Below are positions 8,711 through 17,460 of a stretch of 64,000 nucleotides of DNA, one piece after another. Position numbers and translations under genes: made by a program. Each line of letters opens with the position of its first letter. The first letter of the stretch is position 1. The stretch covers positions 3,596,001 to 3,660,000 of the forward strand of contig NC_014100.1 of the NCBI RefSeq assembly GCF_000092285.1. The letters run 5' to 3'. This DNA is from Caulobacter segnis ATCC 21756 (GTDB taxonomy: Bacteria; Pseudomonadota; Alphaproteobacteria; Caulobacterales; Caulobacteraceae). A model generated the notes under the pieces. It was not told the DNA's origin and did no database searches. It was given only the letters and a program-made list of their open reading frames with translations.

Positions 8711-10204
8711 ATGATCGATTCGTTGACCAACCAGGCCTGGACGCTCATCGACAACGGACGAGCCGCCGAAGCGCTTCGCATGACCGCCGCCCCCGCGCTT
8801 TCGCCCCAGGCGACGTCGGGCCTGCTGATGGCCCACGCCGCCGCGCTGAAGGCCGTCGGCCGGCACGACGAGGCCCTGACCTTCAACCGCCGCGCCGTCA
8901 CGCGCGCGCCCGCAGACCGCTTCGCCTGGTACAATCTGGCGGCCACCCTGGGCGATCTCAGCCTTCACGCCGAAGCCGAGGAGGCTGCGCGCAAGACCAT
9001 CGCCTTGGGATTGGACGTCCCCGAGGTGCGGCTGGTGCTGGGCAAGGCGCTTCAAGGCCTGCGCCGCTACGACGAGGCCGAGGGGGCCTTCGAGACCGCG
9101 CTGGCCGCGCGCCCAACCGACGCCACCGTCCATCTGGAGCTGGCTCAACTGCGCTGGATGCGCACCGGCCGCACGGACGCCGCCCTCGCGCTTCTGGACG
9201 CCGCCATCGCCCGACATCCGACCGTTTCGAACCTGCGCCTGATCCGCAGCACGGTGTTGACCTTCGCGGGGGACCACGCCGGAGCCGACGCCACGCTGGA
9301 AGACGCTCTGGCCCGCGCGCCCGACGACCTGCTGGTCCGGATCGCGGCGGCGCGCTCGGCCGGCGCCCAGGGGGACCGCGAACGCATGCTGGGCCACGCC
9401 AGAGAGGCCCAACGCCGAGCTCATGGCGCCGGCGAAACGCGCGCCGTCCTCTGCGAAGCGCTACTGGCCAATGGCGAGGCCGACGCCGCCGCGCGGGTGG
9501 CCGAGGACATGGTCGCGGCCGCGCCGGACGATCAATACGCGCTGGTGCTGCGCAACACGGCCTGGCGGATCATGGACGACCCGCGCGGCGCGCTCTTTCG
9601 CGACTACGCGGCCCTGGTTCGAACGGATCGGCTGGAGACGCCCGAGGGCTGGCCGAACCTGGACGCCTTCCTCGACGCCTTGCGCGAGCGGCTCATGGAA
9701 ATGCACGACCTGACGACCCATCCCCTGCACCAGTCGCTGCGGGGCGGCACCCAGGTCCCGTCGCTGGACCGCTCGCAAGATCCGCTGGTGCGGGCGTTCT
9801 TCGAGTCGGCGCGCAAGTCGGTGGCGCGCTATGTCGAGGCGCTGGGCCCGGGCGATGATCCCATCCGCCGCCGCCGAAGCCAGGACTTCGCCGTCGCCGG
9901 CGGCTGGTCGGTTCGCTTGAAGTCGGAAGGCTTCCACGCCGACCACGTCCATCCGCGCGGATGGATCTCCTCGGCCTTCTATCTCGACCTGCCGGGCCGG
10001 TTCGACGACGAGGCCACCCGCGCCGGATGGCTGCAGTTCGGACATCCCGGCTGTCTCACGGAGCCCGTCCTCGAGGCCGAGCATTTCATCAAGCCCGAGC
10101 GCGGAACCCTGGCCTTGTTTCCATCGTGCCTGTGGCACGGAACGCGGCCGTTCTCCGACACCGGCCACCGACTGACGGTCGCGTTCGACGTGATCCCGCG
10201 CTGA
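8711..10204 (+). CDS. TPR protein with C-terminal 2OG-Fe(II) oxygenase-like domain (497 aa)
   Basis: The N-terminal ~300 residues are tetratricopeptide repeats, e.g. ALTFNRRAVTRAPADRFAWYNLAATLGDLSLHAEAEEAARK split over two helices. The C-terminal part has the double-stranded beta-helix signature FHADHVHPRGWISSAFYLDLP and GTLALFPSCLWHGTRPF of the '2OG-FeII_Oxy_5' type; the His residues in HADHVH and LWHGT are the likely iron ligands. Such genes commonly stand next to TBDR genes in Caulobacterales, as here. I took the ATG at 8711; an in-frame GTG at 8636 is possible. Substrate is unknown. Confidence 0.8.
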   Translation: MIDSLTNQAWTLIDNGRAAEALRMTAAPALSPQATSGLLMAHAAALKAVGRHDEALTFNRRAVTRAPADRFAWYNLAATLGDLSLHAEAEEAARKTIALGLDVPEVRLVLGKALQGLRRYDEAEGAFETALAARPTDATVHLELAQLRWMRTGRTDAALALLDAAIARHPTVSNLRLIRSTVLTFAGDHAGADATLEDALARAPDDLLVRIAAARSAGAQGDRERMLGHAREAQRRAHGAGETRAVLCEALLANGEADAAARVAEDMVAAAPDDQYALVLRNTAWRIMDDPRGALFRDYAALVRTDRLETPEGWPNLDAFLDALRERLMEMHDLTTHPLHQSLRGGTQVPSLDRSQDPLVRAFFESARKSVARYVEALGPGDDPIRRRRSQDFAVAGGWSVRLKSEGFHADHVHPRGWISSAFYLDLPGRFDDEATRAGWLQFGHPGCLTEPVLEAEHFIKPERGTLALFPSCLWHGTRPFSDTGHRLTVAFDVIPR

Positions 10205-10243
10205 AGCGCGACCTCCCTCGCCGATTTCCGCGCTTAAACAAGA

Positions 10244-10273
10244 AAGCCCGCCCCGGGTTACCGAGGCGGGCTT
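10244..10273. terminator. Terminator between convergent genes
   Basis: Perfect arms AAGCCCGCC / GGCGGGCTT with a 12-nt loop, between the TPR-oxygenase gene and the convergent TBDR gene; it can serve both strands. Confidence 0.75.
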
Positions 10274-10330
10274 CCTGGCCAAGCAGACTTCCCCGCCGCA
10301 GAAGCGGCGGAGAAGCGCTCAAGCCTGGAC

Positions 10331-13285
10331 TTAGTAGCGCAGGCGGGCGTTCAGGAAGAACGTCCGGCCCAGCACGTCGTACGTCGCGGGATAACCGCTG
10401 TTCGACGGCGAGGCGTTGCCGCCCAGGATCGGATAGGCTTCCTGGGTCAGGTTGCGGACACCGGCCGTGAAGGCCAGGCTGTCGGTGACGTTCCAGTCGC
10501 CCGACAGGTCGATGTAGTTCTTCGCGCCGATACGCTCGACCGTGTAGACGCTGGCGGGGTTGTCATCCAGCACGTCGTCCAGGTGGTTCCAGACCATGTT
10601 CACGCCGAACTGGTTCATGGTCCAGTTCAACGTGGTGCGCAGCTTGTGACGCGGAGTCGGGTTGCCGCAGCGCGTACCGAACTTGTCGGCGCACTTGATC
10701 GGCGTCGAGATCTCGTCCGGCGTGTTCGTCCACTCCCACGTGTTGGTGTAGAGCGAACGGAACGCCAGCGAACCCCAATCCGGCAGACCCAGCTTTTCCA
10801 GGGTCGTGCGGTAGGTGACGCTCACGTCGAGGCCCGAGGTCTTGATCGAGGCCACGTTCTGCGCGGTCAGCGAGATGTAGTCGATCGAGCCGTTGGCCAG
10901 GCGCCGGATCGCCTGGCAGTACGGCGAGTTCGGGTTACCGTTGACCAGCGAGCCGTAGCAGACATTCATCACGTTCGAGGCGCTGCCGCCGAAGCTGGCG
11001 ATCGCGTCGGTGATCTTGATGTCGAAGTAGTCGGCGGTCATCGAGAAGCCCGACAGCCACGACGGCTGATAGGTGAAGCCGACGGTGAAGGTCTTGGCTT
11101 CTTCAGGGCGCAGGTTCGGGTTGCCGCCCGACAGGGTCTGGGTCTGCTGGTTGGCGTTGATCAGGCCCACGACGCTCGACGAAACGCCCGAGTTGATACA
11201 GGCCTGACGGACCGCGGCGTTCGGGGCGCCACGGGCCGAGCAGGGGTCGGTCGCGCTCGGGAAGCCGTTGCTTTGCGGCGCGTACAGGTCGCCGATCGCG
11301 GGAGCGCGGATCGCCTTGTTGTACGAGGCGCGCAGCATCAGGTCGTCATAGACTTTCCACGAGCCGGCGACCTTGTAGGTCTTAACCGGATGGGGCTGAC
11401 CCGTGTAGTCCGAGGTACGGCCGGCCAGTTCCAGATCCAGCGACTTGACCAGCGGCAGGTCCTTCAGGATCGGAACCAGAAGTTCGGCGTAGCCTTCATA
11501 GACGTCGAAGCGGCCCTTGACCGGCGGGCTGGCGTTGAAGCCGGTCACGTTGCCGGCCGCCAGATCCTGGCTGGGGCTGTAGTCGAACTCTTCGGCGCGG
11601 TACTCGCCGCCGAAGGCGAAGCCGATCGGACCCGCGGGCAGCGAGAACCAGTTCTGGCTGTCACCGTTGATGTTGAAGCCGCCGTACTGCTGCTCGTAGT
11701 CCTGAGCGGCGGTGATGCGGGTCTTGATGAACTCGGCGGCGGCCTTCGAGATGTTGCCGGTGCCGAACATGTTGATCGGAACGCAGCCGTTCGAGGGGTC
11801 GGCGCAGCCGGTGCCGGTGGCGTTCAGCAGCAGGGCCTGCTGGATGCGGGCCAGGCTGGTGTCGCCCAGCAGCGTGTTGGTGCCGTGGGTGTTGCCGTAC
11901 TGGTAGTACACGTCGAAGCCGCCGTTGATGGCGTCGATGTCACCCTTCAGGCCCAGCTGCATCTGGTAGCCGTAGAAGTTGAACTTCGAGATGCGCGGGC
12001 CGACTTCCGTCAGGCGGCGGTTGAAGACGCCGGTGACGGTGTCGTACAGGCCATCGCCGTCGCTATCGACGTCGGTGAACGTACCGGCCGTCCACGAGCT
12101 CGAAGCCGGGATGGTGTAGGCCGTCGACGAACCCAGGCTGTTGAGCGAGGTCTTGGCGGCGGCCGTCAGGAACGGGTTGTTGTCCAGCGTGAACCGGAAG
12201 GTGCGGCTGCCGACGGGCGTCGGGGCCAGCTGGGTCACCACCTGGCTGTTGACGAAGTTGCCCTTGGCGTAAGCGCGCAGGCCCGGCTTGATTTCGTAGT
12301 TGGCCAGCGACGTGACCGAGAAGCGCTCTTGCGGCGTCTGGACGTAGTTGACCGGGGCGAAGTTGTAGGTGTCGGTGGCGCTGCTGTAGAGGCGCACGTT
12401 GCCGTCGGTCAGGAACAGGGCCGAGTTGGCGGCGCTGTTGGTGACGCCCGGCAGGGTGACGAACTTGCCCGAAACGAAGGGATCGACGCGGCCCGGCTCG
12501 TTGGAGCCCGAACCCGAGGGGACGAAACCGGTCTTGGCGGCGTTGTCGCCCCAGGCCGTGCTCAGCATGCCGCCACGCTCGCCTTGGGTCAGCGCTTCGC
12601 GCTTGTTGTAACCCAGGCTCAGGACGACGTTGCCCCTACGATCGGCGAAGTTGGCGCCCATCGTCAGGTCGGCCGAATAGATCGGCGCTTCGCCATTGTC
12701 GGTCTTCGAATAGCCGGTCGAGAATTCCAGGCCCTCGAAGTCGTTCTTCAGCGTGAAGTTGACGACGCCCGAGATCGCGTCCGAACCGTAAACGGCCGAG
12801 CCGCCGCCCGACACGACGTCGATGCGCTTGATCAGCGCCGGCGGGATCAGGTTCAGGTCGACGGTGCCGCTCTGCGTGGTCGGCGTCTGGCGCTTGCCAT
12901 CGACCAGCACGAGGGTGCGGTTCGAACCCAGGCCGCGCAGGTTGACCGTGGCCGTACCGTTGCTGCCGTTGTTGACGGTCGAGGTGATGCCCGGAACGGC
13001 CTGCGGCAGGGTGTTCAGCAGGTTTTCGGTGTTCACCACCCCCGACTGCTTCAGTTCAGCCGCGCCGACCTGGGCGATCGGGCTCGACGAGGTCAGGTCA
13101 GGACGCGCGATACGCGAACCGGTGACGACGATCTCTTCGACCTGCGCGGGTTCCTCCGACGGCGCTTGCTGAGCCCAAGCGCTGACGGCAGGCAGCATGA
13201 CGCCGCAAAGGATGGAAGACGCCAACAGGCGCTTTCGACGGCTAACAATACCCAAAATCCACCTCCAAAAACTTTGCGCCGCCAT
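10331..13285 (-). CDS. TonB-dependent receptor, large type (about 985 aa)
   Basis: TBDR with a signal peptide (RLLASSILCGVMLPAVSAWAQ), a TonB-box-like EEIVVTGSRIARPDL, a plug with GLGSNRTLVLVDGKRQ and GGGSAVYGSDAISGVVNF, and a final strand ending FFLNARLRY. It belongs to the long 900-1000-residue class common in Caulobacter and Xanthomonas. The start is uncertain. The ATG at 13285 has no clear ribosome site, while a TTG at 13255 has GGAGGT 5 nt upstream and would begin directly before the signal peptide. The TPR-oxygenase gene converges on its 3' end. Ligand is unknown. Confidence 0.92.
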   Translation of the reverse strand: MAAQSFWRWILGIVSRRKRLLASSILCGVMLPAVSAWAQQAPSEEPAQVEEIVVTGSRIARPDLTSSSPIAQVGAAELKQSGVVNTENLLNTLPQAVPGITSTVNNGSNGTATVNLRGLGSNRTLVLVDGKRQTPTTQSGTVDLNLIPPALIKRIDVVSGGGSAVYGSDAISGVVNFTLKNDFEGLEFSTGYSKTDNGEAPIYSADLTMGANFADRRGNVVLSLGYNKREALTQGERGGMLSTAWGDNAAKTGFVPSGSGSNEPGRVDPFVSGKFVTLPGVTNSAANSALFLTDGNVRLYSSATDTYNFAPVNYVQTPQERFSVTSLANYEIKPGLRAYAKGNFVNSQVVTQLAPTPVGSRTFRFTLDNNPFLTAAAKTSLNSLGSSTAYTIPASSSWTAGTFTDVDSDGDGLYDTVTGVFNRRLTEVGPRISKFNFYGYQMQLGLKGDIDAINGGFDVYYQYGNTHGTNTLLGDTSLARIQQALLLNATGTGCADPSNGCVPINMFGTGNISKAAAEFIKTRITAAQDYEQQYGGFNINGDSQNWFSLPAGPIGFAFGGEYRAEEFDYSPSQDLAAGNVTGFNASPPVKGRFDVYEGYAELLVPILKDLPLVKSLDLELAGRTSDYTGQPHPVKTYKVAGSWKVYDDLMLRASYNKAIRAPAIGDLYAPQSNGFPSATDPCSARGAPNAAVRQACINSGVSSSVVGLINANQQTQTLSGGNPNLRPEEAKTFTVGFTYQPSWLSGFSMTADYFDIKITDAIASFGGSASNVMNVCYGSLVNGNPNSPYCQAIRRLANGSIDYISLTAQNVASIKTSGLDVSVTYRTTLEKLGLPDWGSLAFRSLYTNTWEWTNTPDEISTPIKCADKFGTRCGNPTPRHKLRTTLNWTMNQFGVNMVWNHLDDVLDDNPASVYTVERIGAKNYIDLSGDWNVTDSLAFTAGVRNLTQEAYPILGGNASPSNSGYPATYDVLGRTFFLNARLRY

Positions 13286-13844
13286 CACGGATCCATGGCG
13301 AGCGCTCCCCCCCTGTTCCTCAGGAACTGGGCATTGGGCGCATGGAGGCGGTGTCAGCCGCGCCCGGTCAACCGCGCCTCATGGCGATTGAGCAAGAAAT
13401 TTACGCCAGTGTCTCAAATGCGACACATTATCGCGCGGCCCAGGCAAGGACGGCCATAAAAGACCATCAATTCCAGCAAGATGGCGAGAACCATCCCGTT
13501 ACCTTCACGAAACATTACACGGCGTTCATATCGGAATTTATTGATATTCGCCAAATTCATTACAGTAACGTCATCTTTCAGATATCGTTATTCGGTCAGT
13601 TAAAATTAAAAATTGGCAACGTGGAGCGACGCGATCTCCACAGATAACATGGGTACATGGCTCGCGATAACGGTACCATCTGACAGATGAACACATCGCC
13701 GCTCAAAGATTAGGCGAAAGTTGTTCGAGATGCCGAAATTTCGAGCGCAAGAAAGCCGCGACGGTTGCGCTGCGGCAAGAAGCATCGCTTGAATATAACT
13801 TCGGCAGATTCATGCCGCCCGCCTGTCGCTTATCCCGAGTTCGA
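13286..13844. other. 559-bp AT-rich gene-free stretch with small palindromes
   Basis: Divergent promoter region between the TBDR and the 2OG-oxygenase gene. From about 13430 to 13800 the base composition is clearly richer in A+T than the surroundings. It contains GTGTC-8 nt-GACAC at 13409-13426 and GTGGAG-9 nt-CTCCAC at 13621-13641, both operator-like. I see no convincing coding sequence: the open frames here are short, lack ribosome sites and have atypical composition. Confidence 0.5.
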
Positions 13845-14576
13845 ATGGCCCTGCACCCGCCCCTCAGAATCAATTCCGACCTTCCCGCCGACGCTTTCGC
13901 GGCGCGGTTCGCACAGGATGGCTATGTGCAGATTCCGGTGTTCCTGGCCCCGGAGGACGCCGAGAGCGTGGCGGGGCTTCTGGAGCCGCTGACCTGGAAC
14001 ATCGTGGCGCCGGACGAGACGGCCGAGACCCTGGTGATCAGCCCCGACGTCATCAAGAAGTTCGGCGAAGCCCAGGTCCGGCAGTTCCTGCAAAGCGCCA
14101 TCCGCCGCGCGGCGCGGACCTTCTCCTTCGTGCACATGTCCTATGCGTTGCAGGATGAGTATCCGCGCGCGCCGCAGGCGGCGATCCACCGCGCCACCGA
14201 GTTCCTGGAAAGCCGCGCCTTTCTCGACTTCGGCGGGCGCGTGATCGGAGCCCCCGAGGTGGCGGGCGTTCGGGTCCAGGCGTCCTACTATCGCCCCGGC
14301 GACTTCCTGACGGTGCACGACGATAGCCACCGAAAGGACCATCGCCTGGCCGCCTTCACCCTGGGCTTCACGCGCCGGTGGCGGCCCGACTGGGGCGGCC
14401 AGCTGCTGTTCCACGACGCCGAGGGGAACGTCACCCGCGGCCTTGCCCCGGGGTTCAATGTGCTGACCTTGTTCAAGGTGCCGACTCCGCACTCGGTGGC
14501 TCAGGTCGCCAGCTACGCCGAAGCCAAGCGCCTGTCCTTGACCGGCTGGCTTCTGGGCGGCCAGGACGCCGCCTGA
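13845..14576 (+). CDS. 2OG-Fe(II) oxygenase family protein (243 aa)
   Basis: Prolyl-4-hydroxylase/PiuC-like double-stranded beta-helix. Candidate iron ligands are His and Asp of FLTVHDDSH and the distal His of PTPHSV; Arg of KRLSLTGWL is the likely 2-oxoglutarate anchor. The segment RWRPDWGGQLLFHD is typical of the family. No signal peptide is seen, so it is cytosolic. The start is not well fixed: ATG at 13845 is preferred over 13812 because family similarity begins soon after it. Its stop overlaps a downstream ATG by one base (TGATG), so the next gene may be co-translated. Substrate is unknown. Confidence 0.8.
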   Translation: MALHPPLRINSDLPADAFAARFAQDGYVQIPVFLAPEDAESVAGLLEPLTWNIVAPDETAETLVISPDVIKKFGEAQVRQFLQSAIRRAARTFSFVHMSYALQDEYPRAPQAAIHRATEFLESRAFLDFGGRVIGAPEVAGVRVQASYYRPGDFLTVHDDSHRKDHRLAAFTLGFTRRWRPDWGGQLLFHDAEGNVTRGLAPGFNVLTLFKVPTPHSVAQVASYAEAKRLSLTGWLLGGQDAA

Positions 14577-14590
14577 TGGGAAACACGACC

Positions 14591-15121
14591 ATGATCCGCC
14601 CCTCCCTCCTCGCGATCGTCTTGGCCTTGACGGCTGGCGCCGCCCTCGCCCAGGCCAGCCCCGAACCCGACGTGATCAAGGCCCTCAAGGCCTGCAGCGC
14701 GATCAAGGCCGATGGCGAGCGGCTGGCCTGCTACGACAAGGCCGCCCAATCCGTCGCCAAGGCTCAGGAGACCGGCGAGGTCATCATCATCGACAAGCAA
14801 TCGGCCCGGGCCGCCCGGCGCCAGGCGTTCGGGCTTGAGCTTCCCACCCTGTCGATCCTGGACCGCGGCGCCGACAAGGCCGAGACCGAAACCCTGCAGG
14901 CCGTCATCAAGCTCGCCCGCACCGACGCCGAAGGCCGGCTGGTCATGACCCTTGAGGACGGCGCGGTCTGGCGGCAGATCGACGACCAGACCCTGGGCAA
15001 GCCGCCCAAGCCCGGCGTCACCGTCGAGATCCGCAAGGCGGCGATGGGCAGCTACCGGATGAAGATCGGTTCGCAGCCGCCCATCCGGGTGCGCCGCAGC
15101 GAGGCCCCGCCGGCGCGCTGA
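14591..15121 (+). CDS. Periplasmic hypothetical protein with RLACYD motif (176 aa)
   Basis: Signal peptide MIRPSLLAIVLALTAGAALAQA, then a short helical region KACSAIKADGERLACYDKAA. This C-x-I-x3-D-x2-RLACYD pattern recurs in many small proteobacterial periplasmic proteins. A lysine-rich beta region with EDGAVWRQIDD follows and may be an SH3-like or OB-like fold. An in-frame ATG at 14576 overlapping the previous stop is an alternative start and suggests coupling. No function can be assigned. Confidence 0.75.
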   Translation: MIRPSLLAIVLALTAGAALAQASPEPDVIKALKACSAIKADGERLACYDKAAQSVAKAQETGEVIIIDKQSARAARRQAFGLELPTLSILDRGADKAETETLQAVIKLARTDAEGRLVMTLEDGAVWRQIDDQTLGKPPKPGVTVEIRKAAMGSYRMKIGSQPPIRVRRSEAPPAR

Positions 15122-15229
15122 GCCGGATCGGGGGCTCGCTCCCTAGGCGCCGCGTCGCGAAGGTTGTGCTTAACGTGGCCATTGTGCCACCTTGAAAGCG
15201 CAGCGCGAGCGTCGGGGGTCGTTCGGGAT

Positions 15230-15883
15230 ATGTCGGGATTAACCGCCTTCGTGCGCGAGACCTTCCAGTGTCAGGAGGATGTCGCCCGGTGCATCGCCAA
15301 CGCAGCGACCGAGCGCGGCTATCCGTCCGGGGCGACGATCGTCCGGCAGGGCGACGAGTGCGACGAGACCTTCCTGTTGACCCTGGGACGAGCCAGGGCG
15401 TCCGCCGTTAGTCGCGACGGGGCGTCGGTCCTGCTGCATGACTTCGCGCCCGGCGATCTGTTCGGCGCCACCGTCCGCCCCGCTGCGCCGAGCGACGTCG
15501 AGGTGACCGCGCTGGGCCTGGCGCGCGCAGCGGTGTTCGTCGCCATGGATTTCCTACGCCTGATGGAGCGTCACAACTGCATCGGCATTGTCCTTTCGCG
15601 ACTGCTGCTGGCTCGCCTGAAGAACGCCAACAAACGACTGATCGACCGCAACACCCTGAGCGCCGTCGGCCGAATACACGCCGAGCTTCTGCGGCGGGCA
15701 GAGCCCAACGGCTGGGCGATCAGCCCCCCGCCAGTCCTCGCGGCCCTCGCGCTCGACCTGCAGACCACGCGGGAAACGGTGTCGCGCACGGTCAGCGCGC
15801 TGGAGCGACGGGGCTTGGTGCGCAGGACGGCGGAGGCGCTGATCATCGTCGCGCCCCGACGCCTCGAGAGCCTGATCGACTAG
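15230..15883 (+). CDS. Crp/Fnr-family transcriptional regulator (217 aa)
   Basis: N-terminal cyclic-nucleotide-binding fold (YPSGATIVRQGDECDETFLLTLGRARASAV and FAPGDLFGA) and a C-terminal winged helix (ALDLQTTRETVSRTVSALERRGLV is the recognition-helix region). The phosphate-binding cassette is degenerate: where CAP has an FGE...R-x-A pattern this reads FGATVRPAAP..., so classical cAMP binding is doubtful. There is no N-terminal Cys cluster, so it is not an FNR-type iron-sulphur sensor. Its 3' end overlaps by 4 bp the convergent TPR/cyclase-like gene. I chose the ATG at 15230, with GGGGG upstream. Target genes are unknown. Confidence 0.88.
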   Translation: MSGLTAFVRETFQCQEDVARCIANAATERGYPSGATIVRQGDECDETFLLTLGRARASAVSRDGASVLLHDFAPGDLFGATVRPAAPSDVEVTALGLARAAVFVAMDFLRLMERHNCIGIVLSRLLLARLKNANKRLIDRNTLSAVGRIHAELLRRAEPNGWAISPPPVLAALALDLQTTRETVSRTVSALERRGLVRRTAEALIIVAPRRLESLID

Positions 15884-17415
15884 GCGCCCGGCGCCAGAGC
15901 GTAGGGGCCGACAGTGTCGCCCGTCAGGTTCGTAATTCGCCGAGCCTTGTCGTTCGACACATCCAACGCCAGGGTCGCCGCGAAGCACGGCTCCAGATAG
16001 AACCCGCCGGGCGGCGTCACCCTGAGCAGGTCGGCGACCGTCTCGGGCGTCGAGCCGATGGCCAGCCGCCCCGCGCCAAACGGGTTGGCGACGGTTTCGA
16101 CGGGGCCGTAGGCGGCCGCCATCCTCAGCCGGGCGCCGAACGCGTCGCGCAACCTGATCGCCACGGCCTCTGCCGCCAACGGCGTCGCATAGGTCAGCAG
16201 AAGGTTGTGGCCCGACCAACTGGGCGCGGATAGGGGCTCGGGCTCCGCGGCGATCAGGCGCGCGAGCGCGGCCAGCGCGGCTTCACTTTCACCGTCTGGC
16301 GTCAAATCCAGGACACAGCCCAAGGCTGCGGCCGAGGTCAGGCGGGAGGGCGGCATGGGGCCGGTCGGCGCGGCCCCGACCGGGGCGGTGGGACGGAGCA
16401 TGCATTGACAACGATCCGTGTCGCGCCAGCGCGCGGTCGCGAAGGCGTCGGCCGCGTCGCGCGTCGAGACGGCCAGCTGGATCGCGTCGCCCGCCAGGCC
16501 CGCCGCCCTGAGCACCGCCATGCCCATGGCGGTCTCGTCGCCCAGGGCCAGAGCGCCGGAGCTGACCTGGTCGAGGCCTGGACCGGTGACGCAGACGCTT
16601 TGGGCGGTCGCGAGCAAGCGATCATAGCGCGCCTCCCAGGCTCCACCCCAGGGGCTGACGGACCGCGCGCGGAACGCCTTCTGATCGAGGGGCAGGATGA
16701 CGTGCAGCTCCGCGCCCGCGGCGACCAGCGCTTCGGCGACCAGGAGATCGGCCCCCGCCGCCAGGGCGCCGTAGCCGAACGCGACCCGCTCACGCTCGAG
16801 AAAGCCCGCAATGACGTCCAGGAGGGCGTCCTCGTCGGCGGACAAGGTCATCTGACCCGTGAAATGGAGGGCGCGGGGCGGGGCGAGGATCGACAGCCAA
16901 TCGTCGGGCTGGCCAAGACTGGAGAGGATCAGCCGGAACTGACGCAGGGTGACGGCGTGATCCTCCCACGCCCTGGGGCCCCGCGCGACCGCCTGTTGCA
17001 GCGCGGCCTTGGCCTCGTCCATGCGCCGCAGCAGCAGCAACGCCTCGGCGCGCGTCGCGGCTTCGTAGAATGGGGTGTCGTCGCCGGGCGCGGCCAGGGC
17101 GGCCAGGGCGTGCCGCCTCCCGCCCTCCTCGTCCCCGGCCAGCAGAGACAGGCTGGCGGCGTTGATCAGGGCGTAGGCGCCCTCCCCCCGCGCCGCGGCT
17201 TCCCGATAGGCGCCGGCGGCTTGGCCGAAGAGGTCGCGGCGCGCGTCGCCACGGGCGGCGCGCGCGCGCTCCTTGAGAAGACGCCCTTTCAGGATCAGCG
17301 CCGCCGGGTCCTCGGACGCGGTCAATCCGGCCTGGGCGAACAGGGCCCAGGCCTGGTCGACGGCGCCGGCCCGGATCAGGACTCCGATATCGACAAACGG
17401 GGGTGAAGCGGGCAC
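15880..17415 (-). CDS. TPR-Rossmann(SLOG-like)-cyclase-like fusion protein (511 aa)
   Basis: Three parts can be read. Residues ~10-170 are TPR-like helical repeats. Residues ~185-280 have a Rossmann-like segment, FGYGALAAGADLLVAEALV followed by ELHVILPLDQKAF, resembling the GxxGxDLLFAEA pattern of SLOG/TRAFs-binding-type proteins. Residues ~375-505 (GHNLLLTYATPLAAEAVA, AAYGPVETVANPFGAG, PPGGFYLEPCFAATLAL) resemble a class III nucleotide cyclase core, but the usual metal-binding aspartates are not evident. Start is GTG. It lies 45 bp after a small unknown gene and is likely the last gene of the TIR operon. A nucleotide-signalling role is inference. Confidence 0.7.
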   Translation of the reverse strand: MPASPPFVDIGVLIRAGAVDQAWALFAQAGLTASEDPAALILKGRLLKERARAARGDARRDLFGQAAGAYREAAARGEGAYALINAASLSLLAGDEEGGRRHALAALAAPGDDTPFYEAATRAEALLLLRRMDEAKAALQQAVARGPRAWEDHAVTLRQFRLILSSLGQPDDWLSILAPPRALHFTGQMTLSADEDALLDVIAGFLERERVAFGYGALAAGADLLVAEALVAAGAELHVILPLDQKAFRARSVSPWGGAWEARYDRLLATAQSVCVTGPGLDQVSSGALALGDETAMGMAVLRAAGLAGDAIQLAVSTRDAADAFATARWRDTDRCQCMLRPTAPVGAAPTGPMPPSRLTSAAALGCVLDLTPDGESEAALAALARLIAAEPEPLSAPSWSGHNLLLTYATPLAAEAVAIRLRDAFGARLRMAAAYGPVETVANPFGAGRLAIGSTPETVADLLRVTPPGGFYLEPCFAATLALDVSNDKARRITNLTGDTVGPYALAPGA

Positions 17416-17460
17416 GGCGGTCTCGTCATGGGAAAGCGGACATGGCGACGGTTGGACGCG

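Noticed and set aside
13342..13647. 101-codon plus-strand frame in the AT-rich spacer
   Set aside because: No ribosome site, overlaps the promoter region of the TBDR, and the translation has no recognisable pattern.
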